64,000 nt of DNA from the NCBI GenBank assembly GCA_943372645.1, contig CALRZN010000012.1, positions 85,656 through 149,655 of the forward strand, read 5' to 3'. The notes under the pieces were generated by a model. The model was not told the DNA's origin. It searched no databases and saw only the letters and a program-made list of their open reading frames with translations. This DNA is from VBWE01 sp943372645. GTDB lineage: Bacteria; Bacteroidota; Bacteroidia; Palsa-965. The translations under genes and the position numbers were made by a program. Of the stretch, positions 1 through 8,407 are shown piece after piece; within the stretch, counting starts at the first letter, position 1; each line of letters begins with the position of its first letter.

Positions 1-477
1 ATTGAGCAGTTGGCCTGCGCCGTCGTGTGTAACCGGCGCAATTACCGGCACATAATTTTGCTCCAGCAGTTGCAGCAGCAGCATGTCATTCACACTTCCC
101 GGAAAGCAGTCGCCCACAAAACCATAATCCACTTCCGCGTTTTCGCGTTTGCGGGTTTGCAGCAGGTTGCCGTCAGCACCGCACAGCCCGAAGGCGTTAC
201 AGCCCGCGGCCTGCAGTTTGGCCACAACGGTTTTGTTAATGTTTCCTGCATATACCATAGTAATAATTTCCAGCGTGGCTGCATCGGTAATGCGGCGGCC
301 ATTAACGAGTTGTGATGCAATGCCGAGTTTTTCACACAGCGCTGTTGCACTGCGTCCGCCACCGTGTACAATGATTTTGTAACCGGGCAGTGCAACGGTT
401 TTTTCTGCCAGCAGTTGCAGCTGTGCAGCATCTTCAATCAATGCACCGCCGGTTTTAATAATCGTGAGTTTTTTCAT
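1..477 (-). CDS. argB: Acetylglutamate (N-acylglutamate) kinase, C-terminus outside window
   Basis: The first 159 codons of an amino-acid kinase that phosphorylates N-acylglutamate in arginine synthesis; the rest lies beyond base 1. Visible motifs are the N-terminal KTGG phosphate-binding segment (K8), the HGGGR loop (residues 38-42), NGRRITD (60-65) and the YAGNINK segment (76-82). The usual family length is about 260 residues, so roughly 60% is present. Its ATG overlaps the TGA of the upstream argF' gene by 4 bases (ATGA), which indicates translational coupling. It is the last visible gene of the minus-strand arg operon. Because the neighbouring carbamoyltransferase looks succinyl-specific, the substrate may be N-succinylglutamate; this is inference. 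Confidence 0.95.
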   Translation of the reverse strand, partial: MKKLTIIKTGGALIEDAAQLQLLAEKTVALPGYKIIVHGGGRSATALCEKLGIASQLVNGRRITDAATLEIITMVYAGNINKTVVAKLQAAGCNAFGLCGADGNLLQTRKRENAEVDYGFVGDCFPGSVNDMLLLQLLEQNYVPVIAPVTHDGAGQLLN

Positions 478-1463
478 AATGCATTTACCGTTTCGTGTTG
501 CATCGCGTTTTGTGTTTGTGGCAGTCCTTCCAGCATCCGTTTTAAAACAGCCATCGCCGCAAACACACGGTTGGCGGCCTGTTCGGTAACAAGCGACCGG
601 TTGCTGTCGAGCAATGCCGCTGATAATTCCACATCGCGGCGCACGGGCAGGCAATGCATGATTTTCGCATCGGGCGCGTTGTGCAGTTTGCCTGGCGTAA
701 GCATCCACGATGCATCGTCGTATGTTTTTCCGTAGTCGTTAGACGATGACCAGTTTTTTACATACACAAAATCAGCATCGGCGAGTGCTTCGTCCTGGTT
801 GTGTGTAATGGTTGCGCCTGCGGTGTAATCTGCGCAGAGTTCCATGCCCGGCGGATGCGCGATGGTCAGATCCATTTCAGCGGCCAGTATCCATTCTGCA
901 AACGAATTGGCAACGGCCTGCGGCAGCGCTTTCACATGCGGCGCCCAGGTGAGCACTACTTTCGGTTTGGGTTTTACCGCGTGCGATTGAATTGTGATCA
1001 GATCAGCAAGGCTCTGCAGCGGGTGCAGCGTGGCTGATTCGAGGCTGAGTACCGGCGTTTTGCAGTGATGCAGGAATTTTACAAATGTATGTTCGCTGTA
1101 ATCGGTTGCGCGGTCGTGCAGCTCCGGGAAACTGCGCAGCCCGATGATGTCGCAGTACTGCCCGAGCACCGCTGCTGCTTCGCGGATGTGTTCCACCTTG
1201 CTGCCGTTCATCACCGCGCCGTCTTCCAGTTCCAGTGCCCAGCCGTCTTTATCCATGTTCATGGCCAATACGTTCATGCCCAGCAGCTGCGCGGCTTTCT
1301 GTGTGCTGAGGCGTGTGCGCAGGCTCGGGTTCATAAAAAACAACCCCAGTGTTTTATTTAATCCCGCATCGCGGTGTGCAAACGGGTTCTGCTTCAGCGC
1401 GATGGCTTCGGCAACAAGCGCATGTACATCATGCACATCGTGTACGGTGGTGAAATGTTTCAT
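474..1463 (-). CDS. argF': N-acetyl/N-succinyl-ornithine carbamoyltransferase
   Basis: Transcarbamylase of 329 residues that transfers a carbamoyl group to an N-acylated ornithine, the Bacteroidetes variant of the arginine pathway. The carbamoyl-phosphate loop SLRTR is at 47-51, HPLQSLAD at 147-154 and HCLPVRR at 270-276. The residue that separates acetyl- from succinyl-ornithine enzymes (Glu92 in Xanthomonas AOTCase, Pro90 in Bacteroides fragilis SOTCase) aligns with Val90 here, in the segment GSKVEH. Published E92V/P/S/A changes convert AOTCase to SOTCase, so succinyl-ornithine is the more likely substrate. The gene lies 6 bases after argD and overlaps argB by 4 bases. Confidence 0.95.
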   Translation of the reverse strand: MKHFTTVHDVHDVHALVAEAIALKQNPFAHRDAGLNKTLGLFFMNPSLRTRLSTQKAAQLLGMNVLAMNMDKDGWALELEDGAVMNGSKVEHIREAAAVLGQYCDIIGLRSFPELHDRATDYSEHTFVKFLHHCKTPVLSLESATLHPLQSLADLITIQSHAVKPKPKVVLTWAPHVKALPQAVANSFAEWILAAEMDLTIAHPPGMELCADYTAGATITHNQDEALADADFVYVKNWSSSNDYGKTYDDASWMLTPGKLHNAPDAKIMHCLPVRRDVELSAALLDSNRSLVTEQAANRVFAAMAVLKRMLEGLPQTQNAMQHETVNAL

Positions 1464-1469
1464 CGGTTT

Positions 1470-2612
1470 TTAAACTAAAACAGGTTTGGTTTGAAGCACA
1501 GTTGAAAACGCATCGAGAAAAACATCCGCTTCCGTTTGCCCGATGGTAAGCGCAGGAAGTAAACGGATCGTTTGTTTGTCGCCCGAAAAGCCGGTGAAAA
1601 TATGGTGTTCTTCCAGCAGGCGTTTGCGGATTGCAGCACCATTGGCGTTGGTGTTTATCCCGATCATCAGCCCGCGGCCACGCACCTGTTTTACACCGGG
1701 CATGTTTTTCAGTGCAGCAGTAAGGTAATCGCCCATGCGTTGCGCGTTCTCCACCAGGTTTTCGGTTTCAATGATTTCGAGCACGGCCAGTGCCGCCGCG
1801 CAGGCGAGGTGATTGCCGCCGAAAGTGGTTCCCAGCAAACCGTGTCTTGCTTCGAAATGCGGCGCGATCAACACACCGCCTGCCGGGAACCCATTGCCCA
1901 TGCCTTTTGCTATTGTGATCAGATCAGGCACAATGCCTGCAAACTGGTGCGCGAAAAAACGGCCTGTGCGCCCGTAACCGGATTGTACTTCATCAAGAAT
2001 AAGTACAATGCCGTATGCATCACACAATGTGCGGAGCTTTTGCATAAAGGCCGTATCCGGAACCTGTATGCCGCCCACGCCCTGTATGCCTTCGATGATT
2101 ACCGCGCATACCGTTTCGTCAAGCCCGCTTTCAAGTGCGTTGCTGTCGTTGAACGGCAGTATCACCACATCGTGCTGCGCATTGAGCGCGGCAATGAGCG
2201 AAGAATCATCCGTGGCAGCAACGGCAGCCGATGTACGTCCGTGAAACGAACCGCTGAACGCCACAATTTTTTTACGGTTGTTTTCAAACGAAGCCAGTTT
2301 CAGCGCATTTTCATTTGCTTCTGCGCCGCTGTTGCAGAGGAAAAGCGCGTAATCATCGTAACCACTCATCACGCCTAATTTCTCCGCCAGTTTTTCCTGC
2401 AGGCTGTTCTGCACCGCGTTGGAATAAAACGCAATGTTTTTCAGCTGTGCGTTCAGGCGGCGCACATAATGCGGGTGTGCGTGTCCAACGGAAATTACCG
2501 CATGGCCCCCGTAAAAATCGAGGTAGCGTTGGCCGTTTTTGTCGGTAATCCACGAGCCGGCAGCTTTTACCGGTTCAATGTTGTACAGCGGATAAACGTC
2601 GAATGGTTTCAT
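1470..2612 (-). CDS. argD: Acetylornithine/succinylornithine aminotransferase
   Basis: Class-III PLP-dependent aminotransferase of 380 residues, normal length for the family. It converts N-acylglutamate semialdehyde to N-acylornithine. The sequence shows SGAEANE (95-101), FHGRTSA (123-129), the LDEVQ cofactor-binding segment (206-210) and the PLP lysine K236 in ITIAKGMGNG. It lies between argC (12 bases upstream in the operon) and argF' (6 bases downstream). Position in the arg operon separates it from other class-III aminotransferases; the acyl group (acetyl or succinyl) is not decided by the sequence. Confidence 0.93.
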   Translation of the reverse strand: MKPFDVYPLYNIEPVKAAGSWITDKNGQRYLDFYGGHAVISVGHAHPHYVRRLNAQLKNIAFYSNAVQNSLQEKLAEKLGVMSGYDDYALFLCNSGAEANENALKLASFENNRKKIVAFSGSFHGRTSAAVAATDDSSLIAALNAQHDVVILPFNDSNALESGLDETVCAVIIEGIQGVGGIQVPDTAFMQKLRTLCDAYGIVLILDEVQSGYGRTGRFFAHQFAGIVPDLITIAKGMGNGFPAGGVLIAPHFEARHGLLGTTFGGNHLACAAALAVLEIIETENLVENAQRMGDYLTAALKNMPGVKQVRGRGLMIGINTNANGAAIRKRLLEEHHIFTGFSGDKQTIRLLPALTIGQTEADVFLDAFSTVLQTKPVLV

Positions 2613-2624
2613 CGTTTTTGTTTT

Positions 2625-3599
2625 TTAGAATGCAACAGCTTTAAATTGTAAACCGGTTTTTTCCGGCAATGCAAAAAGCAGGTTCATGTTCTGCACCGCC
2701 TGCCCCGATGCACCTTTTAGCAGGTTGTCAATTACACTGGTGATAAAAATGCGTTTGCCCTGTTTAGTGATGTGCAGCAAACATTTGTTGGTATTCACCA
2801 CCTGTTTGAGGTGAACGGGCTCGTCGCTGATCCACACAAACGGATGCGTTGCGTAATAACTGCGATACCCTTCGCGCAATGTTTCTGCGGTTCCGTCATA
2901 CTCAAAATACACACCGGCCAGGATGCCACGTGTAAACGCGCCGCGGTATGGAATGAAACACAGTTCGTGTGCAAAATCCGGTTGCAGCTGCAAAATGCTT
3001 TCGCCGATTTCGCCGAGATGCTGATGCTGCAACGCCTTGTATGCAGAACTGTTGCCGCTGCGCCAGCTGTAATGCGATGTTTCGCTGAACGCCTGTCCGG
3101 CGCCTGTAGAACCGGTTGTTGCCGAAATATGCACATCGCCCTGCAGCAGGTGTTGCTGTGCAGCCGGAAGTAACGCAAGCTGAATGGCGGTCGCAAAACA
3201 GCCGGGATTGGCAATGTGTTTTGCCGTGCGGATGTTTTCGCGGTTCAGTTCGGGCAGGCCGTATACAAAATCCAGCGCTGTATTTTTCAGGCGAAAATCC
3301 TGGCTCAGATCAATGATGTGTTTTGCGGCCGGCAGCGTTCCATCTTCCTGCATTTTCCGCGCTTCGCCATGTCCTGCACACAGGAACAGCACATCCATAT
3401 TTCCGTTTATTGTTTCCGAAAAAACAAGATCCGTTTCTCCTGCAAGATCGCCGTGCACTAACCACACCGGCTTGCCCGCCTGGCTGCGGCTTTGTGCAAA
3501 AACAATATCTGCGTTTGGATGCAGCAGCAAAATGCGGAGCAGTTCACCGCCCGTGTAACCGGCTGCACCCATGATGCCGATGGTTATTTTTTCAGTCAT
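2625..3599 (-). CDS. argC: N-acyl-gamma-glutamyl-phosphate reductase
   Basis: NADPH-dependent reductase of about 324 residues. An N-terminal Rossmann segment GIMGAAGYTGGEL (8-20) carries the family GAxGYTG signature, and the catalytic cysteine is C134 in NPGCFATA. A start seven codons further upstream is open, but the ATG at 3599 (MTEKITIG) begins exactly where the Rossmann strand needs it and overlaps the 3' end of argG by 8 bases. Third gene of the arg operon; it reduces the product of ArgB to the semialdehyde used by ArgD. Confidence 0.94.
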   Translation of the reverse strand: MTEKITIGIMGAAGYTGGELLRILLLHPNADIVFAQSRSQAGKPVWLVHGDLAGETDLVFSETINGNMDVLFLCAGHGEARKMQEDGTLPAAKHIIDLSQDFRLKNTALDFVYGLPELNRENIRTAKHIANPGCFATAIQLALLPAAQQHLLQGDVHISATTGSTGAGQAFSETSHYSWRSGNSSAYKALQHQHLGEIGESILQLQPDFAHELCFIPYRGAFTRGILAGVYFEYDGTAETLREGYRSYYATHPFVWISDEPVHLKQVVNTNKCLLHITKQGKRIFITSVIDNLLKGASGQAVQNMNLLFALPEKTGLQFKAVAF

Positions 3600-4809
3600 G
3601 GAGCAGTTCTTTTTCAGCAACAGCGTTTACCTGGTGCCAGATTTTTACCGGGTTCGCAAATATTTTCGAGAAGCCTTTTACGTCTTCGCCGGTCCATGCG
3701 CGGTTCATTTCGCCGTAGCTGCCGAAACGCGATTGCATGAGGTCGTGCGCCGATGAAATACCGTCAACGGTAAACCGGTACGGATGCAGCATGAGGAACA
3801 CCTCACCCGAAACAAGCTGCTGCGTGCTTTCGAGAAACGTTTCGATATCGCGCATCACCGGGTCGAGGTACTGGCCTTCGTGCAGCCAGTTGCCGTACCA
3901 CGACGCGAGCTGTTCTTTCCACCAGAGCTGCCACTTGGTGAGCGTATGTTTTTCCAGCGCGTGGTGCGCTTTGATCACCAGCAGGGGCGCGGCCGCCTCA
4001 AACCCCACGCGGCCCTTGATGCCGATGATGGTGTCGCCGGTGTGTATATCACGGCCGATGCCGTACGGCGCAGCAATGACCTGCAGTGCAGCGATTGCTT
4101 CTGCCGGATGTGAAAACGTTTGATCGTTCACCGCAACAAGTTCACCGCGTTCAAATCGCAATGTTACTTTTTCGCTGCCTGTTTTTTCCATCGCTGTGGG
4201 GTACGCCGTTTCCGGCAGCGGGTGCGCGGAGGTGAGTGTTTCGCGTCCGCCGACAGAGGTGCCCCAGATGCCTTTGTTGATGGAATAGGCCGCTTTCGCT
4301 GCATTCACTTCAATGCCTTCGGCACGCAGCAGTTCTATTTCCGCTTCGCGCGACAGTTGCAGGTCGCGGATGGGTGTGATGATTTCTACTCCCGGCAGCA
4401 GGATGTCGAAAATCATATCGAAACGCACCTGGTCGTTGCCCGCGCCGGTGCTGCCGTGTGCGATGGCATCGGCTCCGGTTGTTTTTGCGAACTCCGCGAT
4501 GAGCATGGCCTGCGTGATGCGTTCGGCGCTCACCGAAAGCGGGTAGGTGTCGTTTTTCAGCACGTTACCGAACACGAGAAAACGGATGCATTTTTCGTAG
4601 TAGTGCTTAACGCCGTCAATCACCTGCCACGAGGCCACACCGAGTTCATCCGCACGAATACCGATGGCGTCCAGCTCGTCTTCGCTGAAGCCGCCCGTGT
4701 TAATGGTTACCGCGTGTACGGTGTAACCCTGTTTGCGCAGCCACACCGCGCAGAAACTGGTATCGAGTCCGCCGCTGAAGGCGAGAACAACCTGTTTGCT
4801 GTTTTTCAT
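3592..4809 (-). CDS. argG: Argininosuccinate synthase
   Basis: ATP-dependent ligase of 405 residues that joins citrulline and aspartate. The PP-loop SGGLDTS lies at 12-18, and GSTGAGNDQVRFD is the conserved citrulline/aspartate-binding segment. Length is normal. The gene is second in the operon, 5 bases after the GNAT gene, and overlaps argC by 8 bases. Having argG early, directly behind a GNAT gene, is the order I know from flavobacterial arg clusters. Confidence 0.95.
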   Translation of the reverse strand: MKNSKQVVLAFSGGLDTSFCAVWLRKQGYTVHAVTINTGGFSEDELDAIGIRADELGVASWQVIDGVKHYYEKCIRFLVFGNVLKNDTYPLSVSAERITQAMLIAEFAKTTGADAIAHGSTGAGNDQVRFDMIFDILLPGVEIITPIRDLQLSREAEIELLRAEGIEVNAAKAAYSINKGIWGTSVGGRETLTSAHPLPETAYPTAMEKTGSEKVTLRFERGELVAVNDQTFSHPAEAIAALQVIAAPYGIGRDIHTGDTIIGIKGRVGFEAAAPLLVIKAHHALEKHTLTKWQLWWKEQLASWYGNWLHEGQYLDPVMRDIETFLESTQQLVSGEVFLMLHPYRFTVDGISSAHDLMQSRFGSYGEMNRAWTGEDVKGFSKIFANPVKIWHQVNAVAEKELLHD

Positions 4810-4814
4810 GTTCG

Positions 4815-5498
4815 TTAAAAAAATAAAGTGTGTAATACTTTTTTGCTTTTTTCTGCCGGGCGAAGCAGTACGTGTTTTTTAAAACGCAGCCAGCGTTCGT
4901 ACAGGCGCGAATGTTTTTTGAAATCTTCGCGCGGTGTTTCGGTTTTCACCGTTACATCGTTCGGATCATACAGCATGGCGGTGCACAGGCAGTTTTTGCG
5001 GCCCTTGCTCATCAGTATTTCAAAATTTACGCAGCTGGTGCAGCCGCTCCAGAACGCATCATCGTCAGTGAGTTCCGAATACGTTACCGGCTCGTAGCCC
5101 AGTTCCGAATTGATTTTCATCACGGCCAGCCCGGTGGTGAGTCCGAATATTTTTGCTTCCGGGTATTTGCTGCGCGAGAGTTCAAACACTTTTTGTTTGA
5201 TGGCACGCGCAAGGCCGCTCTTGCGGAACGCCGGCGATACGATGAGGCCGGAGTTGGCCACGTACTGCCCGTGTCCCCAGGTTTCGATGTAACAGAAGCC
5301 GGCCCATTCGCCATCGGACGAAAAAGCGATTACGGCTTTTCCTTCGCGCATTTTCTGCGCCACATATTCCGGCGAACGTTTGGCAATACCGGTGCCCCGC
5401 GCACGGGCGGAAGCTTCCATTTCGTTGCAGATGGTTTCCGCAAAATAAATATGCGGTTCGGCTGCAACCACTACCGAAAAGGCAATAGGCTGTTGCAT
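4815..5498 (-). CDS. GNAT acyltransferase, probable N-acylglutamate synthase of the arg operon
   Basis: GNAT-fold protein of about 227 residues. The acetyl-CoA-binding motif A is seen as GLIVSPAFRKSGLARAI and the N-terminal segment ARGTGIAKRSPEYVAQKM is distinctive. Longer open frame exists to 5567, but the ATG at 5498 (MQQPIAFSV) begins the conserved part, so I use it. It is first in the operon, 5 bases before argG. No classical ArgA or ArgJ is visible, and Bacteroidetes arg operons commonly open with such a GNAT, so it is the best candidate for the enzyme that acylates glutamate (acetyl or succinyl). The function is inferred from context, not shown by catalytic residues. Confidence 0.78.
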   Translation of the reverse strand: MQQPIAFSVVVAAEPHIYFAETICNEMEASARARGTGIAKRSPEYVAQKMREGKAVIAFSSDGEWAGFCYIETWGHGQYVANSGLIVSPAFRKSGLARAIKQKVFELSRSKYPEAKIFGLTTGLAVMKINSELGYEPVTYSELTDDDAFWSGCTSCVNFEILMSKGRKNCLCTAMLYDPNDVTVKTETPREDFKKHSRLYERWLRFKKHVLLRPAEKSKKVLHTLFF

Positions 5499-5970
5499 AG
5501 CTGCTGTTTTTTCGCCTGCTGTTTCAGAACAGGCAATAAGACATACGTTTTGCAGCTGGTGCTGCAAAACGGTTTAAAAAAGTAAACGGATCGGAATTAA
5601 ATTGTCAGCGTACGACAATCATAGAAAGCTGCGTCCGGCTCAGGGACGCGGCGTAAACGGGCAACGTCGCGGATAACCAGCGGTTGATCCGGGAACAATT
5701 AATGCCACACGGCCTGCGGCGGCCGGCTTAACCGAGTTGTCTGCACAACTCACAAAGAAAAACGGTTGCTTCATTTCTGCTACCTATTCTGTGTTGGTTT
5801 ATTTTTTTGAAGGGCGCAAATGTTTAAAAAAAAGAAACACGATGCAACACTTTGCGAAAATAATTTGAGCAGATTGTATTTTTAAATTGTAGTTCCATGG
5901 CGGATGTGGCGTTATTGCTGCGATTGCGGGCAACACGCTGGATTGGGAATGAATAGCTGCACTTCCTGTT
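5499..5970 (-). promoter_or_regulatory. Structured 5' leader and promoter region of the arg operon
   Basis: About 470 bases without a long gene, upstream of the arg operon. Read on the minus strand it holds a candidate promoter (TTG, 20 bases, AACATTTG ending near 5817), a 44-codon open frame (5640-5774) and a run of hairpins: 5734-5740/5745-5751 (7 bp, perfect), 5671-5678/5682-5690 (8 bp with one bulge), 5631-5636/5644-5649 and 5601-5606/5614-5619 (6 bp each). The hairpin at 5631-5649 covers the stop codon of the small frame. This resembles an attenuation leader, but no T-run terminator follows and I do not recognise a known riboswitch. Confidence 0.4.
5640..5774 (-). CDS. Possible 44-residue arg leader peptide
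   Basis: A short frame from an ATG at 5774 to a TGA at 5640, lying in the 5' leader of the arg operon. Its last nine residues are RRCPFTPRP, giving three arginines close to the stop, which would fit ribosome stalling on arginine shortage. A hairpin (5631-5649) overlaps the stop codon. No strong ribosome-binding site is evident, which is normal in Bacteroidetes. It could equally be a chance frame; only conservation in relatives would decide. Confidence 0.25.
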   Translation of the reverse strand: MKQPFFFVSCADNSVKPAAAGRVALIVPGSTAGYPRRCPFTPRP

Positions 5971-7695
5971 TTACCGTACGATAACTTTGGCATGCAGCAT
6001 CACGTCAGGGTAAAGCGCCTGAACAGTGTAAATACCGGCAGGCCAGTTGGTGGTTCCAATGACTTCGTGAGTGGAAGACGAAGTGCGTTCAAGTACAAGT
6101 TCCCCCAATAAGTTGTAGACGCGAAGAATACCGACACCTGTTTTGTTTTCGGGCAGCAGCAGATTCAACTCGCCCGATACAGGATTTGGAAAACACTCCA
6201 TTTTACCGGCCAGATGTTGGTTTTCAGCAATTGCATTTAAGGTTGTGTCAATAACAAGGAATGACCCCATCATACCATCATCTTCGTGATGCAGCAGGTG
6301 ACAATGATACATATACGGAACAGAATCATCTGCAAAATCTTCAAAGCGCGTGATGAAACGCACACTGTCGCCGGGCGGTACAAGAACCACGTCTTTTAAC
6401 CCGCGCTGCGATGGTGGCGGTGGATTTCCGGCAATGTCAACAATATAAAATTCAACATCATGAATGTGAAACGGATGCGCTACCATGGTTTTGTTGTGCA
6501 GTGTCCAGATTTCCGTAGTATTCAGGTAAACAATTTCGTTTATCGAATCCATGTCGAAGAAATGCCGGTTAATACCGAACGGACCTTCGGCCATGTTTGG
6601 TGTGACAAATACTTCCGACAAGGTGTCCAGAACAAACTGGCGGTTTACGGTTGCTGAAGAAACCAGCCAGGGCGAATGTGGAACGAGTGTTTGCGGGATG
6701 GTTGTAACCGGGTTTACGGTGGGACTACCCACACGGATTTCCAGCAGGTTATAGTCTGCGCCGTTGAGCGGGTTAAGGTAATAATCCGGAATCTGGTTTA
6801 ACGCGTCACCGACGGAATCAGCACCCATTACGCCGTGCGGAAGTTCCGATCCGTAATTCACCAGGAAAACGGTGTCGTTCAGCAGGGCTGAAAGATCGAC
6901 AAGTATTTCAGATCGTTCACCATTCGAAAGGCGAAGCCGGTTCAGCGTGGTACTGGTGTCGAGCAGCCCTCCATCTGTTCCGATCAGTTCAAAATTCATG
7001 TTGTTGGAAAAACCAAACATAAAACTGCGGTCAGATGAACCATTGAGCAAACGAAGCCGCACTACCTGCGCCGGCGCATCGAGATACGGATCAACAATCC
7101 CGTTCACCATCGGCAACGTGTCGTAGGCCGTAGAAATGGCTATCTGGTTCAGGATGTCGAAACTTTTGGTTTGAACAATGATGGGGAAATCATCAACTCC
7201 ATAAGTACGTGGAAGTACGAGTGCGTTTTCTGCACTGTCACGGATAATGATCATGCCTGCGAGTCCTTTGGAAACATGCAGATCTGTTTTTCCTTCCCCG
7301 TGCGGATGATACCAGAATGTGCCGGCATTATTCAGTATGCGGAACGACGGGCTCCATGTACTGTTCTGGAGAATCAGCTGGTGTGGTCCGCCATCGTCCA
7401 TGGCCGGCACGTGAAGCCCATGCCAATGCATGGTAGTTGAATTACCACTACCTGTGAGTGTGTTCGTAACGTTTAATGTAACGGTATCCCATTTGTTAAA
7501 GATCAGTGTGGGAGCAAGCAGCGGGCCATTGATTCCGTAGGTTGGTGTGTTGACATTTGGGAAAAATTGCGTTGTGCCGTTCTGAACCGTGAGGTTAAAT
7601 GTTGTTCCGCTTAACGCAGGGGGAATCGCTAAAGAATTCTGTGCCGCAAGAACTGCAGTAATTCCGATGCTGAAGAAAAGAAGGATTTTTTTCAT
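5971..7695 (-). CDS. Secreted multicopper oxidase with T9SS type A sorting domain
   Basis: Three-cupredoxin multicopper oxidase of 574 residues with an N-terminal signal peptide. Copper ligands are all visible: HWHGLH (about 90-95), WYHPHG (about 128-133), HPFHIHDVEF in the last third, and HCHLLHHEDDGMM for type 1 and trinuclear copper. The Met in DGMM is the expected axial ligand. After the oxidase core comes a type A T9SS C-terminal domain (FPNPVSGELNL to KVIVR), so it is probably exported and surface-attached or released. The ATG at 7695 shares its A with the TGA of the upstream gene (TGATG). Copper oxidation or tolerance is a reasonable role; the natural substrate is unknown. Confidence 0.9.
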   Translation of the reverse strand: MKKILLFFSIGITAVLAAQNSLAIPPALSGTTFNLTVQNGTTQFFPNVNTPTYGINGPLLAPTLIFNKWDTVTLNVTNTLTGSGNSTTMHWHGLHVPAMDDGGPHQLILQNSTWSPSFRILNNAGTFWYHPHGEGKTDLHVSKGLAGMIIIRDSAENALVLPRTYGVDDFPIIVQTKSFDILNQIAISTAYDTLPMVNGIVDPYLDAPAQVVRLRLLNGSSDRSFMFGFSNNMNFELIGTDGGLLDTSTTLNRLRLSNGERSEILVDLSALLNDTVFLVNYGSELPHGVMGADSVGDALNQIPDYYLNPLNGADYNLLEIRVGSPTVNPVTTIPQTLVPHSPWLVSSATVNRQFVLDTLSEVFVTPNMAEGPFGINRHFFDMDSINEIVYLNTTEIWTLHNKTMVAHPFHIHDVEFYIVDIAGNPPPPSQRGLKDVVLVPPGDSVRFITRFEDFADDSVPYMYHCHLLHHEDDGMMGSFLVIDTTLNAIAENQHLAGKMECFPNPVSGELNLLLPENKTGVGILRVYNLLGELVLERTSSSTHEVIGTTNWPAGIYTVQALYPDVMLHAKVIVR

Positions 7696-8399
7696 CACGT
7701 TTTAAGGAAATAAAAATATTGTGTTTGTTTTTTCCCCGTTTTGTCAATTATGCTGACGAAATATATTGCTGAAGGAATTTCCGGAACCGGAATTTCTTTT
7801 TGCCGGGCGGTAAAAAATCCGGAAGTTATTGTTTGGCCGGAGAGCGTTGTAACCGAATAGGTATATGAACCGTGTTCTCCGGTTACCAGGAGCAGCGTAT
7901 TTTCAAATGCAACCTGTTGCACCAGGAAGGCAGCCGGTAAAGGTGTTTCAGCCATACCTGCAGGACCGGCCGAAATAATCCAGGAAAGTGTGTCGCGCAG
8001 TGCAGGTGTATTCACGTCCCATACGGCATAGCGTACGGTTGCAATTCCCGGGATATTCAGCGGATCAATGGCCACCGAAAGCAAACCGTAATCGCCGGCG
8101 AAAACCGTATCCATGATTCCGTTTGCAGGAAACCCGGTGAAACAGTTTCCGAGATCGCAGAGATCGGCAATCCATCCTTGGGGAATAGTTACAGAAAGCT
8201 GTTCCCATCCGAGCCGGATGTAACTGCCTGTGGTGTTGTGCTGCTCAATGATGAAGTGACTGTACGTATTATAAGGTGCAGCCGCCACGATGCTGTCCGA
8301 AGGTGCAATCGTATAGGTTTGTGCAGGCAATACAACGGGCACCATACCCGCAAGCATGGCAACCCGTTGTATGAATGATATGTGTTTGAATAACCGCAC
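7695..8399 (-). CDS. Secreted protein of unknown function with T9SS-like C-terminus
   Basis: A 234-residue protein with a signal peptide ending near VLPAQ. I do not recognise the middle part, which contains two close cysteines (DLCDLGNCF) and looks beta-rich. The last ~70 residues (VAFENTLLLVTGEHGSYTYSVTTLSG onward, ending YFYFLKT) resemble a type A T9SS sorting domain. The start is a GTG at 8399, 8 bases after the preceding gene; an internal ATG at 8357 would cut into the signal peptide. It lies between a thioredoxin-like secreted protein and the multicopper oxidase, to which it is coupled by TGATG, so it probably serves the same extracellular copper/redox function. Confidence 0.65.
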   Translation of the reverse strand: MRLFKHISFIQRVAMLAGMVPVVLPAQTYTIAPSDSIVAAAPYNTYSHFIIEQHNTTGSYIRLGWEQLSVTIPQGWIADLCDLGNCFTGFPANGIMDTVFAGDYGLLSVAIDPLNIPGIATVRYAVWDVNTPALRDTLSWIISAGPAGMAETPLPAAFLVQQVAFENTLLLVTGEHGSYTYSVTTLSGQTITSGFFTARQKEIPVPEIPSAIYFVSIIDKTGKKQTQYFYFLKT

Positions 8400-8407
8400 G
8401 CTTTGTT

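Noticed and set aside
5799..5993. 64-residue minus-strand frame upstream of the arg operon
   Set aside because: It overlaps the 3' end of the multicopper oxidase gene and the promoter region; the translation has no signal, domain or sensible start context.
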